Source of the DNA: UBA4655 sp964585575
GTDB taxonomy: Bacteria > Planctomycetota > Planctomycetia > Pirellulales > UBA1268
NCBI GenBank assembly: GCA_964585575.1
Contig: CAZPEM010000017.1
Span: forward strand, 1 to 34,509
Length of the DNA stretch: 34,509 bases
Direction of reading: 5' to 3'
Shown here: one piece after another, positions 23,594 through 31,806 of the stretch
Position numbering within the stretch: position 1 is the stretch's first letter
Layout of the letters: each line of letters starts with the position of its first letter
The notes under the pieces: model-generated
Seen by the model: the letters and a program-made list of their open reading frames with translations, nothing else
Databases searched by the model: none
Told to the model about the DNA's origin: nothing
Translations under genes and position numbers: made by a program

Positions 23594-25159
23594 TCAGAAC
23601 CGCACGCCCTGGGCGAGCGGGAGCGACGAGCCGTAATTGATCGTGTTCGTCGCGCGGCGCATGTAGTTCTTCCAGGCGTCGGAGCCCGACTCGCGGCCGC
23701 CGCCGGTCTCCTTCTCTCCCCCGAAGGCGCCGCCGATCTCGGCGCCGCTCGTGCCGATGTTGACGTTCGCGATGCCGCAGTCGCTCCCCGTGGGGCCGAG
23801 GAACCTGCCCGCCTCCCGCACGTCGCCGGTGAAGATCGCCGAGGAAAGCCCCTGCGGCACGGCGTTGTTCATCGCGATCGCCTCCTCGAGCGATCCGTAG
23901 GCGACGACGTAGAGGATCGGCGCGAAGGTCTCCTCGTGCATGATCGGCGTCTGTGCCGGCATGCGGATGATCGCCGGCTTCACATACGCGCCGCCGGGCA
24001 CGCCCTCCGAGACCCGCCCGCCGCCGCAGACGATCCGGCCTCCCTCCGCTTGGGCGCGGGCGATCGCCTCCTCCATCCTGCCGCGGGCCTCCCGCGACAC
24101 GAGCGGCCCGACGAGCACCCGCGGTTCCCGCGGGTCGCCGATCGGGAGCGACCCATAGGCCGCCGAGAGCCTCGCGAGGAGCGGCTCGACGATGCTCTCG
24201 TGCACGAACAGCCGCCGCAGGCTCGTGCAACGCTGCCCGCAGGTGCCCACGGCCGAGAAGAGGATCGCCCGGACTGCCAGCTCCAGATCGGCCGACGGCG
24301 CGACGATCAATCCGGCATTGCCGCCGAGCTCGAGCAGGCTGCGGCCGAGCCGGCCCGCGACGATCTGCGCCACCTCGCGGCCCATCGCCACCGAGCCGGT
24401 CGCGGAAACCAGCGGCAGCCTGTGGTCGCCCGCGAGCCGCATCGCCGCGTCGGCCCCGCCGAGGCAGACGGTGGAGACCGCCTCGGGCACGTCGGTGAAA
24501 TCCCTCGCCGCCTCGGCGACGAGCCCGTGGCAGGCGAGCGTCGTCAGGGGCGTCTGCGGCGACGGCTTCCAGACGACCGTGTCGCCGCAGACGATCGCCA
24601 GCATCGCGTTCCATGCCCAGACGGCGGCGGGGAAGTTGAAGGCCGTGATCACGCCGACGGGACCGAGCGGGTGCCACTGCTCCATGAGCCGGTGGTCGGG
24701 CCGCTCGCTCGCGATCGTGAGGCCGTGGAGCTGCCGCGAGAGGCCGACGGCGAAGTCGCAGATGTCGATCCACTCCTGGATCTCCCCTTCCGCCTCGCTG
24801 CGGATCTTGCCGGTCTCGAGCGTCACGATCGCGGCGATGGACCGCTTGTGACGCCGCACGAGGTCGCCGATCCGTCGGACGAATTCCCCCCGCCGCGGCG
24901 CCGGCACGCACCGCCACCCCCGAAACGCCCCGTGGGCTGCCGCGATGCAGGCCGCGACGTCCTCGCTCGTGGCGGTGCCCGTCGTCGAAAGCGGCAGGCC
25001 GTCGATCGGGCTCGACCGCTCGATGGTCGGCCCTTCGCCGCGGGAAAACCTCGGCCCGATCGCCATGCCGGGGTGCACGCCCGCGCCACAGGTCGCCGGC
25101 AGGAGCGATCTGGCGTCGCCGGGGAACGGATCGGAGGATCGGGTGGATTTCGCGATCAT
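23594..25159 (-). CDS. Aldehyde dehydrogenase, alpha-aminoadipate-semialdehyde dehydrogenase (ALDH7-like)
   Basis: A 521-residue NAD-dependent aldehyde dehydrogenase. Catalytic residues are Cys311 (GTCGQRCTS), Glu277 (LLELGGNAG) and Asn175 (AFNFPAAV); the coenzyme motif SATGSVAMG is near 252. The sequence FGGEKETGGGRESGSDAWKN at the C-terminus with ATNTINYG is the ALDH7/AmaB hallmark, which fits oxidation of alpha-aminoadipate semialdehyde to alpha-aminoadipate. The ATG at 25159 overlaps the stop of the saccharopine dehydrogenase gene (ATGA), so the two proteins are coupled. The extra N-terminal about 40 residues look non-conserved. Together with its two operon partners it forms the lower lysine catabolic route. 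Confidence 0.92.
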   Translation of the reverse strand: MIAKSTRSSDPFPGDARSLLPATCGAGVHPGMAIGPRFSRGEGPTIERSSPIDGLPLSTTGTATSEDVAACIAAAHGAFRGWRCVPAPRRGEFVRRIGDLVRRHKRSIAAIVTLETGKIRSEAEGEIQEWIDICDFAVGLSRQLHGLTIASERPDHRLMEQWHPLGPVGVITAFNFPAAVWAWNAMLAIVCGDTVVWKPSPQTPLTTLACHGLVAEAARDFTDVPEAVSTVCLGGADAAMRLAGDHRLPLVSATGSVAMGREVAQIVAGRLGRSLLELGGNAGLIVAPSADLELAVRAILFSAVGTCGQRCTSLRRLFVHESIVEPLLARLSAAYGSLPIGDPREPRVLVGPLVSREARGRMEEAIARAQAEGGRIVCGGGRVSEGVPGGAYVKPAIIRMPAQTPIMHEETFAPILYVVAYGSLEEAIAMNNAVPQGLSSAIFTGDVREAGRFLGPTGSDCGIANVNIGTSGAEIGGAFGGEKETGGGRESGSDAWKNYMRRATNTINYGSSLPLAQGVRF

Positions 25160-26310
25160 GCGGAGACCTCCAGGCGACGGGGCATGGGGGTGCGGACGGG
25201 CGTCGCCGCGGCGAAGGGCTCGGCGAAGGGGTTGGCGAGGAATTCGTCGAGGCGGACGTCTTCCTGCCGCACGAAGCCCCGTCGCTCGGGCAGGCCCTGG
25301 GCGAGCCGGCCGTGGCGGTGGAGATCGAGCACGGTGCAGAGGCTCGAGGCGGTCGTGATCTGGATCGAGCTCGCCGCAAGGCCGTGGATCTCGCCGTGAT
25401 AGATCTTTCTGGCGTCGCTGATCTGCTCGTAGCGGCCCTGCCGCCAGCCGGTGACGGTGCAGAAGGCGAGCACGACGTCCTGATGCGTGCAGGGGATCGC
25501 CGCCTCCATCACCTCCTTGAGCATCGACCGCCGCCCGGAGAACTGCAGGCCGCGGAGGAGGAAGGCCATGAGGTAGCGGTGCCCCTCGTAGCGAACGGTC
25601 TTGTAGTCGAGGTCGACCACCTCTCCCTCGAGCGTCTCGCAGAGCGTGCCGAGGCCTCCGGAGGTGTTGAAGGCCTCGTAGTCCACCCCGTCGAGCGCGA
25701 AGTGCTCGAGCCCCTCGAGCGGCTCGAGGAGCACGCGGCGGCGGTCGCGGATCGCCTCGCAGGGATTGCAGTATTCGTTGATCAGGCCGTCGGTCGACCA
25801 GGTGAGGTTGTACTTGAGCATGTTCGTGGGATAGAGCGGCAGCGCCCCGACCCGCATCGTCACCCGCTCGAGCCGGTCGAACCGCCGGCAGAGGTCGCGG
25901 GCGAGGATGCCGATGTAGCCCGGTGCGAGCCCGCACTGCGGCATGAACACCTGCCCCTCGATCGCGTCGGCGGCGATGAGCCGGATCGCGGCGGTCGTCG
26001 CGACGTCCTCGGTGAGGTCGAAGTAGCTCGCGCCGGCGTGGAGGGCCGCCCGGGCGATCGCCGTGTTGCAGTCGAACGGGCAGGCCGAGACGACCGACTG
26101 GCGGTCGGCGAGCAGGGAGGCGACGGCGGCTGGATCGCGGACGTCGAGCGGGCGGGTCACGACCGGCGTCTCGGCGGCGAGCTGCGCGAGGGCCTCGGCC
26201 GAGGCGTCAGCGACGACGACGTCGTAATGGCCGCTCTTCTCGAGCAGTCGGGCGATGCCCCGGCCGATCTTGCCGGCACCCAGGATCGCGACGGAATGGC
26301 GTGCGTTCAT
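25156..26310 (-). CDS. Saccharopine dehydrogenase family protein (LYS9-like)
   Basis: A 384-residue protein with the Rossmann nucleotide-binding start VAILGAGKIGRGIARLL and a saccharopine dehydrogenase-like body: YFDLTEDVATT, FMPQCGLAPGYIGILARDL, NLTWSTDGLINEYCNPCEAI and EAFNTSGGLGTLCETL, the last being typical for the glutamate-forming enzyme. In the saccharopine pathway this enzyme splits saccharopine into glutamate and alpha-aminoadipate semialdehyde, the substrate of the dehydrogenase encoded next. I do not see a separate lysine-ketoglutarate reductase in the window, so the first step must be elsewhere, or this protein may do a related dehydrogenation of lysine itself. It lies 18 bases after the DUF1338 gene. 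Confidence 0.85.
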   Translation of the reverse strand: MNARHSVAILGAGKIGRGIARLLEKSGHYDVVVADASAEALAQLAAETPVVTRPLDVRDPAAVASLLADRQSVVSACPFDCNTAIARAALHAGASYFDLTEDVATTAAIRLIAADAIEGQVFMPQCGLAPGYIGILARDLCRRFDRLERVTMRVGALPLYPTNMLKYNLTWSTDGLINEYCNPCEAIRDRRRVLLEPLEGLEHFALDGVDYEAFNTSGGLGTLCETLEGEVVDLDYKTVRYEGHRYLMAFLLRGLQFSGRRSMLKEVMEAAIPCTHQDVVLAFCTVTGWRQGRYEQISDARKIYHGEIHGLAASSIQITTASSLCTVLDLHRHGRLAQGLPERRGFVRQEDVRLDEFLANPFAEPFAAATPVRTPMPRRLEVSA

Positions 26311-26328
26311 GCGTCACCTCGGAATCGT

Positions 26329-27162
26329 TCATGACGACGCCGCCTTTTCGGCGAGGGTGCGGTCGGTGGAGCTGAAGATCCTCGTGGCGCTCGCCGGCAC
26401 GAAGCCCTCGAAGAGCCTGCCTTCGGCGTCCGGATACCGGCGTGCGAACTCGTAGTAGCACGTCGGAACGACATGCCGCGTGCCATCGGCAAACTCGACC
26501 GGCATCCGCTCGGCGAGCGTGGAGCCCTGTTCGAGCAGCACTTCGGGCGAACCCTTCACGCGGCCGCCGGTCTCGTTGATCGGGATGCCGAGCGACTCGA
26601 CGAAGTCGAGCACCGCCGCCAGCGAGCCGAGCGTGGCGAGGTGGTTGACGCTGATCGTGAAGTGGTTCGCATGGAAGCCGAGCGCCGACAGCCACGCGGC
26701 GTACTCACTCTCCCGTTCGAGGAGCCGGTATTCCTCCCACGAAACCGCCTCCCAGGGCCGGCCCGCCCAGAGCACGTCGGGCGATTCCACGCTCTCGGGA
26801 TCGACCGAGTCGGCGAGCCGCCGCAGGATCGCCGCGGCCTCCGGCGAAAGCTCGTCGACCAGCAGCTCCGAGAGGAACACGCGGGGCAGGGGGCCGCCGT
26901 CGCGGGCGGCCGGCAGGTAGCCGCGGGCACGGAGCTTCTTGTCGGGGAAGTCGTACGGCGCGTACGGTCGGTAGCCGAGTTCGAACAGATGCCGCTCGAG
27001 CCTCTCGAGGCCGATCGGACCCGCCGCGAGCGTGCGGAACGCGACGTGGTCGTTCACCACCCGCTCGCCGCGGGCGAGGAAAGCATCTCGGATCCGCGCC
27101 GCCTGCGGCGCGATCGCGATGTAGTCGTCCCAGAGGCTGTCGAAGAAGCGGTCGACGTTCAT
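26329..27162 (-). CDS. DUF1338 protein, putative 2-oxoadipate dioxygenase/decarboxylase (HglS-like)
   Basis: A 277-residue member of the DUF1338 family. Characterised members (bacterial HglS/YdcJ and plant relatives) are iron(II) enzymes that turn 2-oxoadipate into D-2-hydroxyglutarate. The likely metal ligands are His39 (VVNDHVAFRT), His167 (FHANHFTIS) and Glu238 (CYYEFARR), and Arg43 has the same 4-residue spacing from His39 as the HglS substrate Arg from its first His. DFPDKKLRARGY is a further family stretch. ATG at 27162 begins right at the conserved helix; the ribosome site is weak. It is the first gene of the three-gene lysine operon and would act on the product of aminoadipate transamination. 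Confidence 0.88.
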   Translation of the reverse strand: MNVDRFFDSLWDDYIAIAPQAARIRDAFLARGERVVNDHVAFRTLAAGPIGLERLERHLFELGYRPYAPYDFPDKKLRARGYLPAARDGGPLPRVFLSELLVDELSPEAAAILRRLADSVDPESVESPDVLWAGRPWEAVSWEEYRLLERESEYAAWLSALGFHANHFTISVNHLATLGSLAAVLDFVESLGIPINETGGRVKGSPEVLLEQGSTLAERMPVEFADGTRHVVPTCYYEFARRYPDAEGRLFEGFVPASATRIFSSTDRTLAEKAASS

Positions 27163-27385
27163 GACCCATTCTACGCGGACCGACCCTCCGTCGGCGAATC
27201 GGGGCGGTTTCGCCGGGGAGCCGCTCACGCGGCCGCTTCGGCCGGGCAGGCTGCGGAAGATGGAGTGATGTTGCCCGGGCGGCCTCAGATCGCTACTTCT
27301 CCCTGCCGATCGGGCAGACGTCGGCCGGGCCGGTGGCCGGGCTGCGATTGTGAGACCGATTCAACCGACCAGGAGTACCATCGTC

Positions 27386-27688
27386 ATGCCAAAAAAGAAG
27401 AAAAAGACCTACGCCCAGCAAGCCGTCGGCCTCGCCACCATGGGGATGCCGGCGCCCGTCCAGGGCGTTCTCTCGAGCCGGTGGGGAGCGACGATCGCGA
27501 TCGTCGCCGTGCCGATCCTCATCGGGCTGGGCATCCTTTCCGTGAACTGGGTGAACGGCATGCCGCAGTTCTCGTTCAACCGCGACCGGGCCGTCGAGGT
27601 CGGGCGGGAGGTCGAGACACGGGCGATCAAGGCGGCCCAGCTCATCGAGCAACAGCGGCAGCAGCAGCAGCCATCGCAGTGGCGGTGA
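27386..27688 (+). CDS. Small membrane protein, unknown (100 residues)
   Basis: A 100-residue protein with a very basic start (MPKKKKKTYAQQAVGLA), one membrane helix (about residues 38-57, WGATIAIVAVPILIGLGILSV) and a hydrophilic C-terminal tail that ends in a Gln-rich stretch (EQQRQQQQPSQWR). By the positive-inside rule the N-terminus is cytoplasmic and the tail periplasmic. AGGAG lies about 10 bases before the ATG. It diverges from the lysine operon (223 bases between starts) and precedes the MscS channel gene by 44 bases on the same strand. No family recognised. Confidence 0.75.
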   Translation: MPKKKKKTYAQQAVGLATMGMPAPVQGVLSSRWGATIAIVAVPILIGLGILSVNWVNGMPQFSFNRDRAVEVGREVETRAIKAAQLIEQQRQQQQPSQWR

Positions 27689-27732
27689 GCGGCAGTGCAC
27701 GGTCTACGGGGCCCGCGACGAGGGAGACGGAA

Positions 27733-29478
27733 TTGAGCCGAACGATTTCGGGAATGGTGCGTCTCGTCGCGTCCGTGGTGATCATTGGCGCAAGCCGCTT
27801 CGTCCATGCCGGCGCTCCGGCGGATTCGGGGCCTCCGGCGGAGTCGCCGCAGGGGGGCAGTGTCGCGGGCATCCTCGCGCCGGCCGACACCACGAGCCCC
27901 CGCGACACGCTCCGCAGCTTCTGCGACGCGGTCGATCGGCTCCATGTCATCTTTCGTGAGACCGGCTCGATCCTTCAGGACGAGTCGCAGGTGCTCTCGA
28001 AGCGGGCGGTCGCCTGCCTCGACCTGAGCGACATCGCGCCGTCGCTGTCGATGTCGAAGGGCCGCGAGGCCGCCGTCTGCCTCAAGGAGGTCTTCGATCG
28101 GATCGACCTCCCGGCCGCGGATGAGATTCCCGACGACGACGCGGTCGCGAAGAATCCGCCGAAGCGATGGAGGGTTCCCGGCACGGAGATCACGCTCGTG
28201 CGGATCTCCGAGGGGCCGCGGGAAGGCGAGTATCTCTTCGACAAGGAGACGGTCGCCCGCGCCGTCGAGTTCTTCGACCGGGTGCGAAATCTGCCCTACA
28301 AGCCGACCGCCGGCAGCCCCGGCTTGCACCTCGTCTTCGCGACTCGCGGCGGCTGGATGATCCCCGACGCCTTCGTGCGGCGGCTGCCGGCCTGGGCGCA
28401 TGTGGTCGTGTTTGGCGAGACGGTCTGGCAGTGGACGGTCGCGGCGATCCTCGTCGCGGCGACGGTCGTGCTCCTGGGCGTGGCCCGCGGGATTTCGCGG
28501 CGGGCGGTCTCGGACATCGACCCGGATCACCCGGTGCGGCATGCGGCCGCGTTCGTGTTTCCGCTGGCGGCGATCGGGGGTTCGCTCCTGCTCGATTACG
28601 CCCTCACCTGGCAGGTCCGCTTCACGGGCGAAACGCTCTACGCCGCGAAGATCGTGCTGAAGGTGCTCATGTTCGCCGGCGTGATCTTCGGCGTCGTGGC
28701 GGTGATCCGGGGCGTCGCCGAGGTCGTGATCCGCGCGAAGCGGCTGCGGCCGGAGGGGATCGACGGCCAGCTCGTGCGGCTCGCCTGCCAGGTGGCGACG
28801 TTCGTGGCCGTGGCCTGGCTGCTCATCGTCGGCGCCAACTCGATGGGCATCTCGGTCACGCCGCTCATTGCGGGCCTGAGCGTGAGCGGCCTGGCCGTGG
28901 CGCTTGCGGCGCAGTACACGGTCGAGAACCTCATCGCCGGCGTCGTGCTCTTCATCGACAAGCCCGTGCGGATCGGCGACACCTGCCAGTTCGGCGAGCT
29001 GAAGGGAACCGTCGAGCAGATCGGCCTGCGAAGCACGCGGATCCGCGGCGTCGATCGCACGCTCATCTCGATCCCGAACGCCGAGTTCGCGAAGCTGCGG
29101 CTCGTGAACTACACCCGCCGCGACCGCAGCCTCCTCCAGCACAGGATCGGCCTGACCTACGGGGCGTCGGCCTCGCAGGTCCGCGCCGTCGTCGATCGCA
29201 TCCATCACGCGATGCTCTCTCATCCGAGGATCGCCAACGAGCAGATCGAGGTGCAGTTCGTGGGGTACGGCGACTCGTCGCTCGACATCGAGATCGTCGG
29301 CTACGTGCTCACGAGCGACGGAGCGGTGTTCCTCGACGTGCAGCAGGAGATCCTGCTGGCCATCATGGGAATCGTCGCGGAGGCGGGCTGCGACTTCGCC
29401 TTCCCCACGCGGACGCTCCACGTGGTCGGGCCGGCCGCGGCCGCGGAGCATCCGGTCTTCGCGAAGAAGGCCGCCTGA
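27733..29478 (+). CDS. MscS-family mechanosensitive channel with large N-terminal extra domain
   Basis: A 581-residue membrane protein. A signal-like segment (residues 1-27) is followed by about 195 residues of soluble sequence with no recognised family, probably periplasmic, containing DTLRSFCDAVDRLHVIF and a Cys-Leu-Asp segment. Several membrane helices begin at about residue 225. The conserved channel core (GLSVSGLAVALAAQYTVENL, around residue 381) and the following FIDKPVRIGD give the pore helix and beta domain of MscS, and ISIPNAEFAKLRLVNYTRRD marks the cytoplasmic cage. The TTG start at 27733 has GGGAG 6 bases upstream; ATG at 27754 would remove part of the signal segment. The channel should release solutes on hypo-osmotic stress. 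Confidence 0.85.
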   Translation: MSRTISGMVRLVASVVIIGASRFVHAGAPADSGPPAESPQGGSVAGILAPADTTSPRDTLRSFCDAVDRLHVIFRETGSILQDESQVLSKRAVACLDLSDIAPSLSMSKGREAAVCLKEVFDRIDLPAADEIPDDDAVAKNPPKRWRVPGTEITLVRISEGPREGEYLFDKETVARAVEFFDRVRNLPYKPTAGSPGLHLVFATRGGWMIPDAFVRRLPAWAHVVVFGETVWQWTVAAILVAATVVLLGVARGISRRAVSDIDPDHPVRHAAAFVFPLAAIGGSLLLDYALTWQVRFTGETLYAAKIVLKVLMFAGVIFGVVAVIRGVAEVVIRAKRLRPEGIDGQLVRLACQVATFVAVAWLLIVGANSMGISVTPLIAGLSVSGLAVALAAQYTVENLIAGVVLFIDKPVRIGDTCQFGELKGTVEQIGLRSTRIRGVDRTLISIPNAEFAKLRLVNYTRRDRSLLQHRIGLTYGASASQVRAVVDRIHHAMLSHPRIANEQIEVQFVGYGDSSLDIEIVGYVLTSDGAVFLDVQQEILLAIMGIVAEAGCDFAFPTRTLHVVGPAAAAEHPVFAKKAA

Positions 29479-29494
29479 GCCGCGAATGTACGGC

Positions 29495-30820
29495 CTACCG
29501 TGGCTTCTCGATCCGGTAGATCGCCCGATCGGTCCGCAGGTAGATCGACCGGCCGAGCGGGACGGGCGTCGCCATGATCTGGCCGTCGAGCCGGTTCGTC
29601 GCCACGAGGTCGTACGACCTTCCCGGCCGCAGCACGAACGTCTCGCCCTCGCGATTGGCGACGTGGATCCGTCCGTCGGCGAAGACCGGCGAGGAGGAGA
29701 AGTTGCCGCCGAGCCGCTCGGTCCAGCGTGGCTCTCCGGTCTGGGCGTCGAAGCAGCTCGCGATGCCGCGGTCGCTCACGGCGTAGAGTTCGTCGCCGAC
29801 GACGAGCAAGGACGGCATCGACGGCGCGCCTCGCTTCTGCCGCCAGGCGATCGACGGCGGCGAGCCCGCGGCCGAGAGCTTCCAGGCGAGGATCTCGGGC
29901 GAGTTGAAGCTCGTGCTCGTGAAGACGAGGCCATGGGCGGCCACTGGCTTGGGCACGATCGAGAAGCCGAGCACGCCGTACTCCGCCTTCCAGAGTTCGC
30001 GGCCGGTCGCGGGGTCGTAGGCGTAGAGCCAGTCGGCAGCGGGGGAGACGAGCAGGTCCTGCCCGTCGAGCCCGACCAAAAGTGGCGTGCCGTAGGCCTT
30101 CTTGAGATCGGGGTCGTTGCGGAGCGTGCCGCTGCGGGGCGTCTTCCACGCCACCCTGCCGCTCGCCGTGTCGAGCGCCGCGATGGACTGCGTGTCGCTG
30201 CCGTCGCAATGGACGATGAGCAGGCCGCCCCGGAGCACCGGCGTGCTGCCGGGGCCGTTGACGTGGTCGAGCCGAAGCTCGCGGTTGGCCCAAACGACCT
30301 TGGCCGAGGCCGTGTCGACGCAGGCCGTGCCGTGGTCGCCGAAGTGGCAGTAGAGCCGGCCGTCGGCGAAGACCGGCGATGGGGAGGCGTAGGAATTGAG
30401 CGCGTGGATCGGCTGCGGGTCGTCGATCGCGAACAGTTCGACCTCGTGGAGGAGCTGTCCCGTCCGGCGATCGACACAGATCGCCCGGAGGCTCACCGAT
30501 TTGACGACGGCGAGCGGACCGGGATTCTTGACCCCCGCCAGCCGCTTCGCCCGCTCCTCGGCGGTGGCCTGCCGCTCGATCGCCGTCGTCATCCAGATCC
30601 GGTCGCCCGCGATCACCGGCGACGACCATCCGCGTCCGGGCAGGTCGGTCTTCCAGGCAATGTTTTCGGCTTCGCTCCACGTGACCGGAAGGTCGCGGGC
30701 ATCGGCTGCGTGCCCGCTGCCATCGGGCCCTCGCCACGCGGGCCAGTCGTCGGCCTGCAGCACGCTGCACGAGAACGCAGCGACAGCCAGAGTGAATAGA
30801 AGTCGAGGGAAAAATCCCAT
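29495..30820 (-). CDS. Exported PQQ-binding-like (outer membrane BamB-type) beta-propeller protein
   Basis: A 441-residue exported protein with a signal peptide (GFFPRLLFTLAVAAFSCSVLQA) and a repeated propeller of the PQQ/BamB fold. The first blade is DWPAWRGPDGSGHA, the usual start in planctomycete relatives, followed by repeats such as FADGRLYCHFGDHGTACVDT, LIVHCDGSDTQSIAALDTAS and YDPATGRELWKAEYG with regular 'W-K/T' blade ends. Typical PQQ-dehydrogenase active-site motifs were not seen, so it is probably a binding or scaffold protein. ATG at 30820 has a good GGAGGTG site. It lies 35 bases after an acyltransferase gene on the same strand, possibly as an operon. Confidence 0.85.
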   Translation of the reverse strand: MGFFPRLLFTLAVAAFSCSVLQADDWPAWRGPDGSGHAADARDLPVTWSEAENIAWKTDLPGRGWSSPVIAGDRIWMTTAIERQATAEERAKRLAGVKNPGPLAVVKSVSLRAICVDRRTGQLLHEVELFAIDDPQPIHALNSYASPSPVFADGRLYCHFGDHGTACVDTASAKVVWANRELRLDHVNGPGSTPVLRGGLLIVHCDGSDTQSIAALDTASGRVAWKTPRSGTLRNDPDLKKAYGTPLLVGLDGQDLLVSPAADWLYAYDPATGRELWKAEYGVLGFSIVPKPVAAHGLVFTSTSFNSPEILAWKLSAAGSPPSIAWRQKRGAPSMPSLLVVGDELYAVSDRGIASCFDAQTGEPRWTERLGGNFSSSPVFADGRIHVANREGETFVLRPGRSYDLVATNRLDGQIMATPVPLGRSIYLRTDRAIYRIEKPR

Positions 30821-30855
30821 GGGAACACCTCCGGGGCGTCCGGCAGGATACCGTC

Positions 30856-31626
30856 CTACGCCGCGGTCGCCGAACACCGCAGCGCCTCGAGTTCGGCTGC
30901 GATCTCGCCGTGGAGCACCGCCTCGAGACGGTTGAGGGCTTTCGCGGCCGGGACGCCGTCGAGCACCCGGTGGTCGCACAGGAGCGTCACGAGGCAGCGG
31001 CCGGCGTCGTCGAGCGGCCCGTAGGAAAGGCTCGTCGTCAGCGGGCTCGGATGCATGCGGTTCAAGACGCCGAGGCCCGCGAGCGTGGAAAGGCTGAAGG
31101 TGCCAAGGCGGGTCGGCCGCTTCGTGCCGCCGGAGTCGCGGTTCCACCGCAGGATGAGTCGACGCATCCACGTCGGCAGGAGGCCAAGCTCGAACTGCCG
31201 CTTGAAGAGATCCTCCAACGGCTCGGTCTGATGCCGGGCGATCGCCGCCTGGAGCTTTTCGAGCGGCATCCGGTCGGGGCTGCGGAAGCGGGCCCAGAAG
31301 AGGGCGTCGCGGCCATCCGCCTCGCGGCTGATCGAGACGCTCGCCACGCTCTCGGAGCTCGTCGCGATCCGCGGGAAGATGCCCGGCACGTACCAGCTGC
31401 GGAGCACCGGCATCTCCCGGGCGACGATCGCGTAGGCCTTCACGAACACCGACGCCCAGCCGATCCGCCTGCCGCACTCCCGCCGGAGCCGGTCCACCGC
31501 GGCGAGGTCGAACGACCGCTCGACCGGAAACGCCGGAACGGCCCGCGCGAGCCAGACGATGTCGTTGACGATGAGCCGGTTCGTGTCGGCCCAGCGGCGG
31601 GTGATGTCGAGCCGTGGGGTATCCAT
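30856..31626 (-). CDS. Stand-alone 2-oxoacid dehydrogenase E2-type acyltransferase domain
   Basis: A 256-residue protein corresponding to only the catalytic domain of dihydrolipoyl acyltransferases (2-oxoacid_dh family). The active-site motif DHRxxDG is present at residues 218-224 (CDHRVLDGVPAAKAL), with LGTFSLSTLAGLG preceding it as the usual strand before the substrate channel. There is no lipoyl domain and no E1-binding domain, and no E1 or E3 gene is beside it. Such stand-alone chloramphenicol-acetyltransferase-like proteins are known in several bacteria but their substrates are mostly unknown. ATG at 31626 begins at MDTPRLDITRRWAD; a distinct ribosome site is not obvious. It is divergent from the Nramp gene and 35 bases upstream of the propeller gene. 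Confidence 0.85.
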   Translation of the reverse strand: MDTPRLDITRRWADTNRLIVNDIVWLARAVPAFPVERSFDLAAVDRLRRECGRRIGWASVFVKAYAIVAREMPVLRSWYVPGIFPRIATSSESVASVSISREADGRDALFWARFRSPDRMPLEKLQAAIARHQTEPLEDLFKRQFELGLLPTWMRRLILRWNRDSGGTKRPTRLGTFSLSTLAGLGVLNRMHPSPLTTSLSYGPLDDAGRCLVTLLCDHRVLDGVPAAKALNRLEAVLHGEIAAELEALRCSATAA

Positions 31627-31806
31627 GCCGGGGATCGTAGCGAAACCGCCCCCGCCGCGCGAACGCCGGATCCCGGGAACGGGCCTGGTGCTTGGTACAC
31701 TCCCGGCCATGGTTTCCGATGGACGAGCCAGAGACCTCGATCGATTCGTCGCCCGACGCCACAGGCTCGCCGCCCGAACCTGCCTTCGTGGGGGAGCCGG
31801 ACGGTG

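Noticed and set aside
23478..25379. Second long minus-strand frame across the aldehyde dehydrogenase gene
   Set aside because: It is the out-of-frame Arg-rich shadow of the ALDH7-like gene, which has all catalytic residues in the chosen frame.
26473..27732. Upstream extension of the MscS reading frame on the plus strand
   Set aside because: It is antisense to the DUF1338 gene, Arg/Gly-rich and without family similarity; a TTG start with a ribosome site at 27733 explains the real gene.
30910..31803. Upstream extension of the Nramp reading frame on the plus strand
   Set aside because: It is antisense to the acyltransferase gene and low in hydrophobic pattern; the ribosome site GGGGGAG just before 31804/31807 marks the start.
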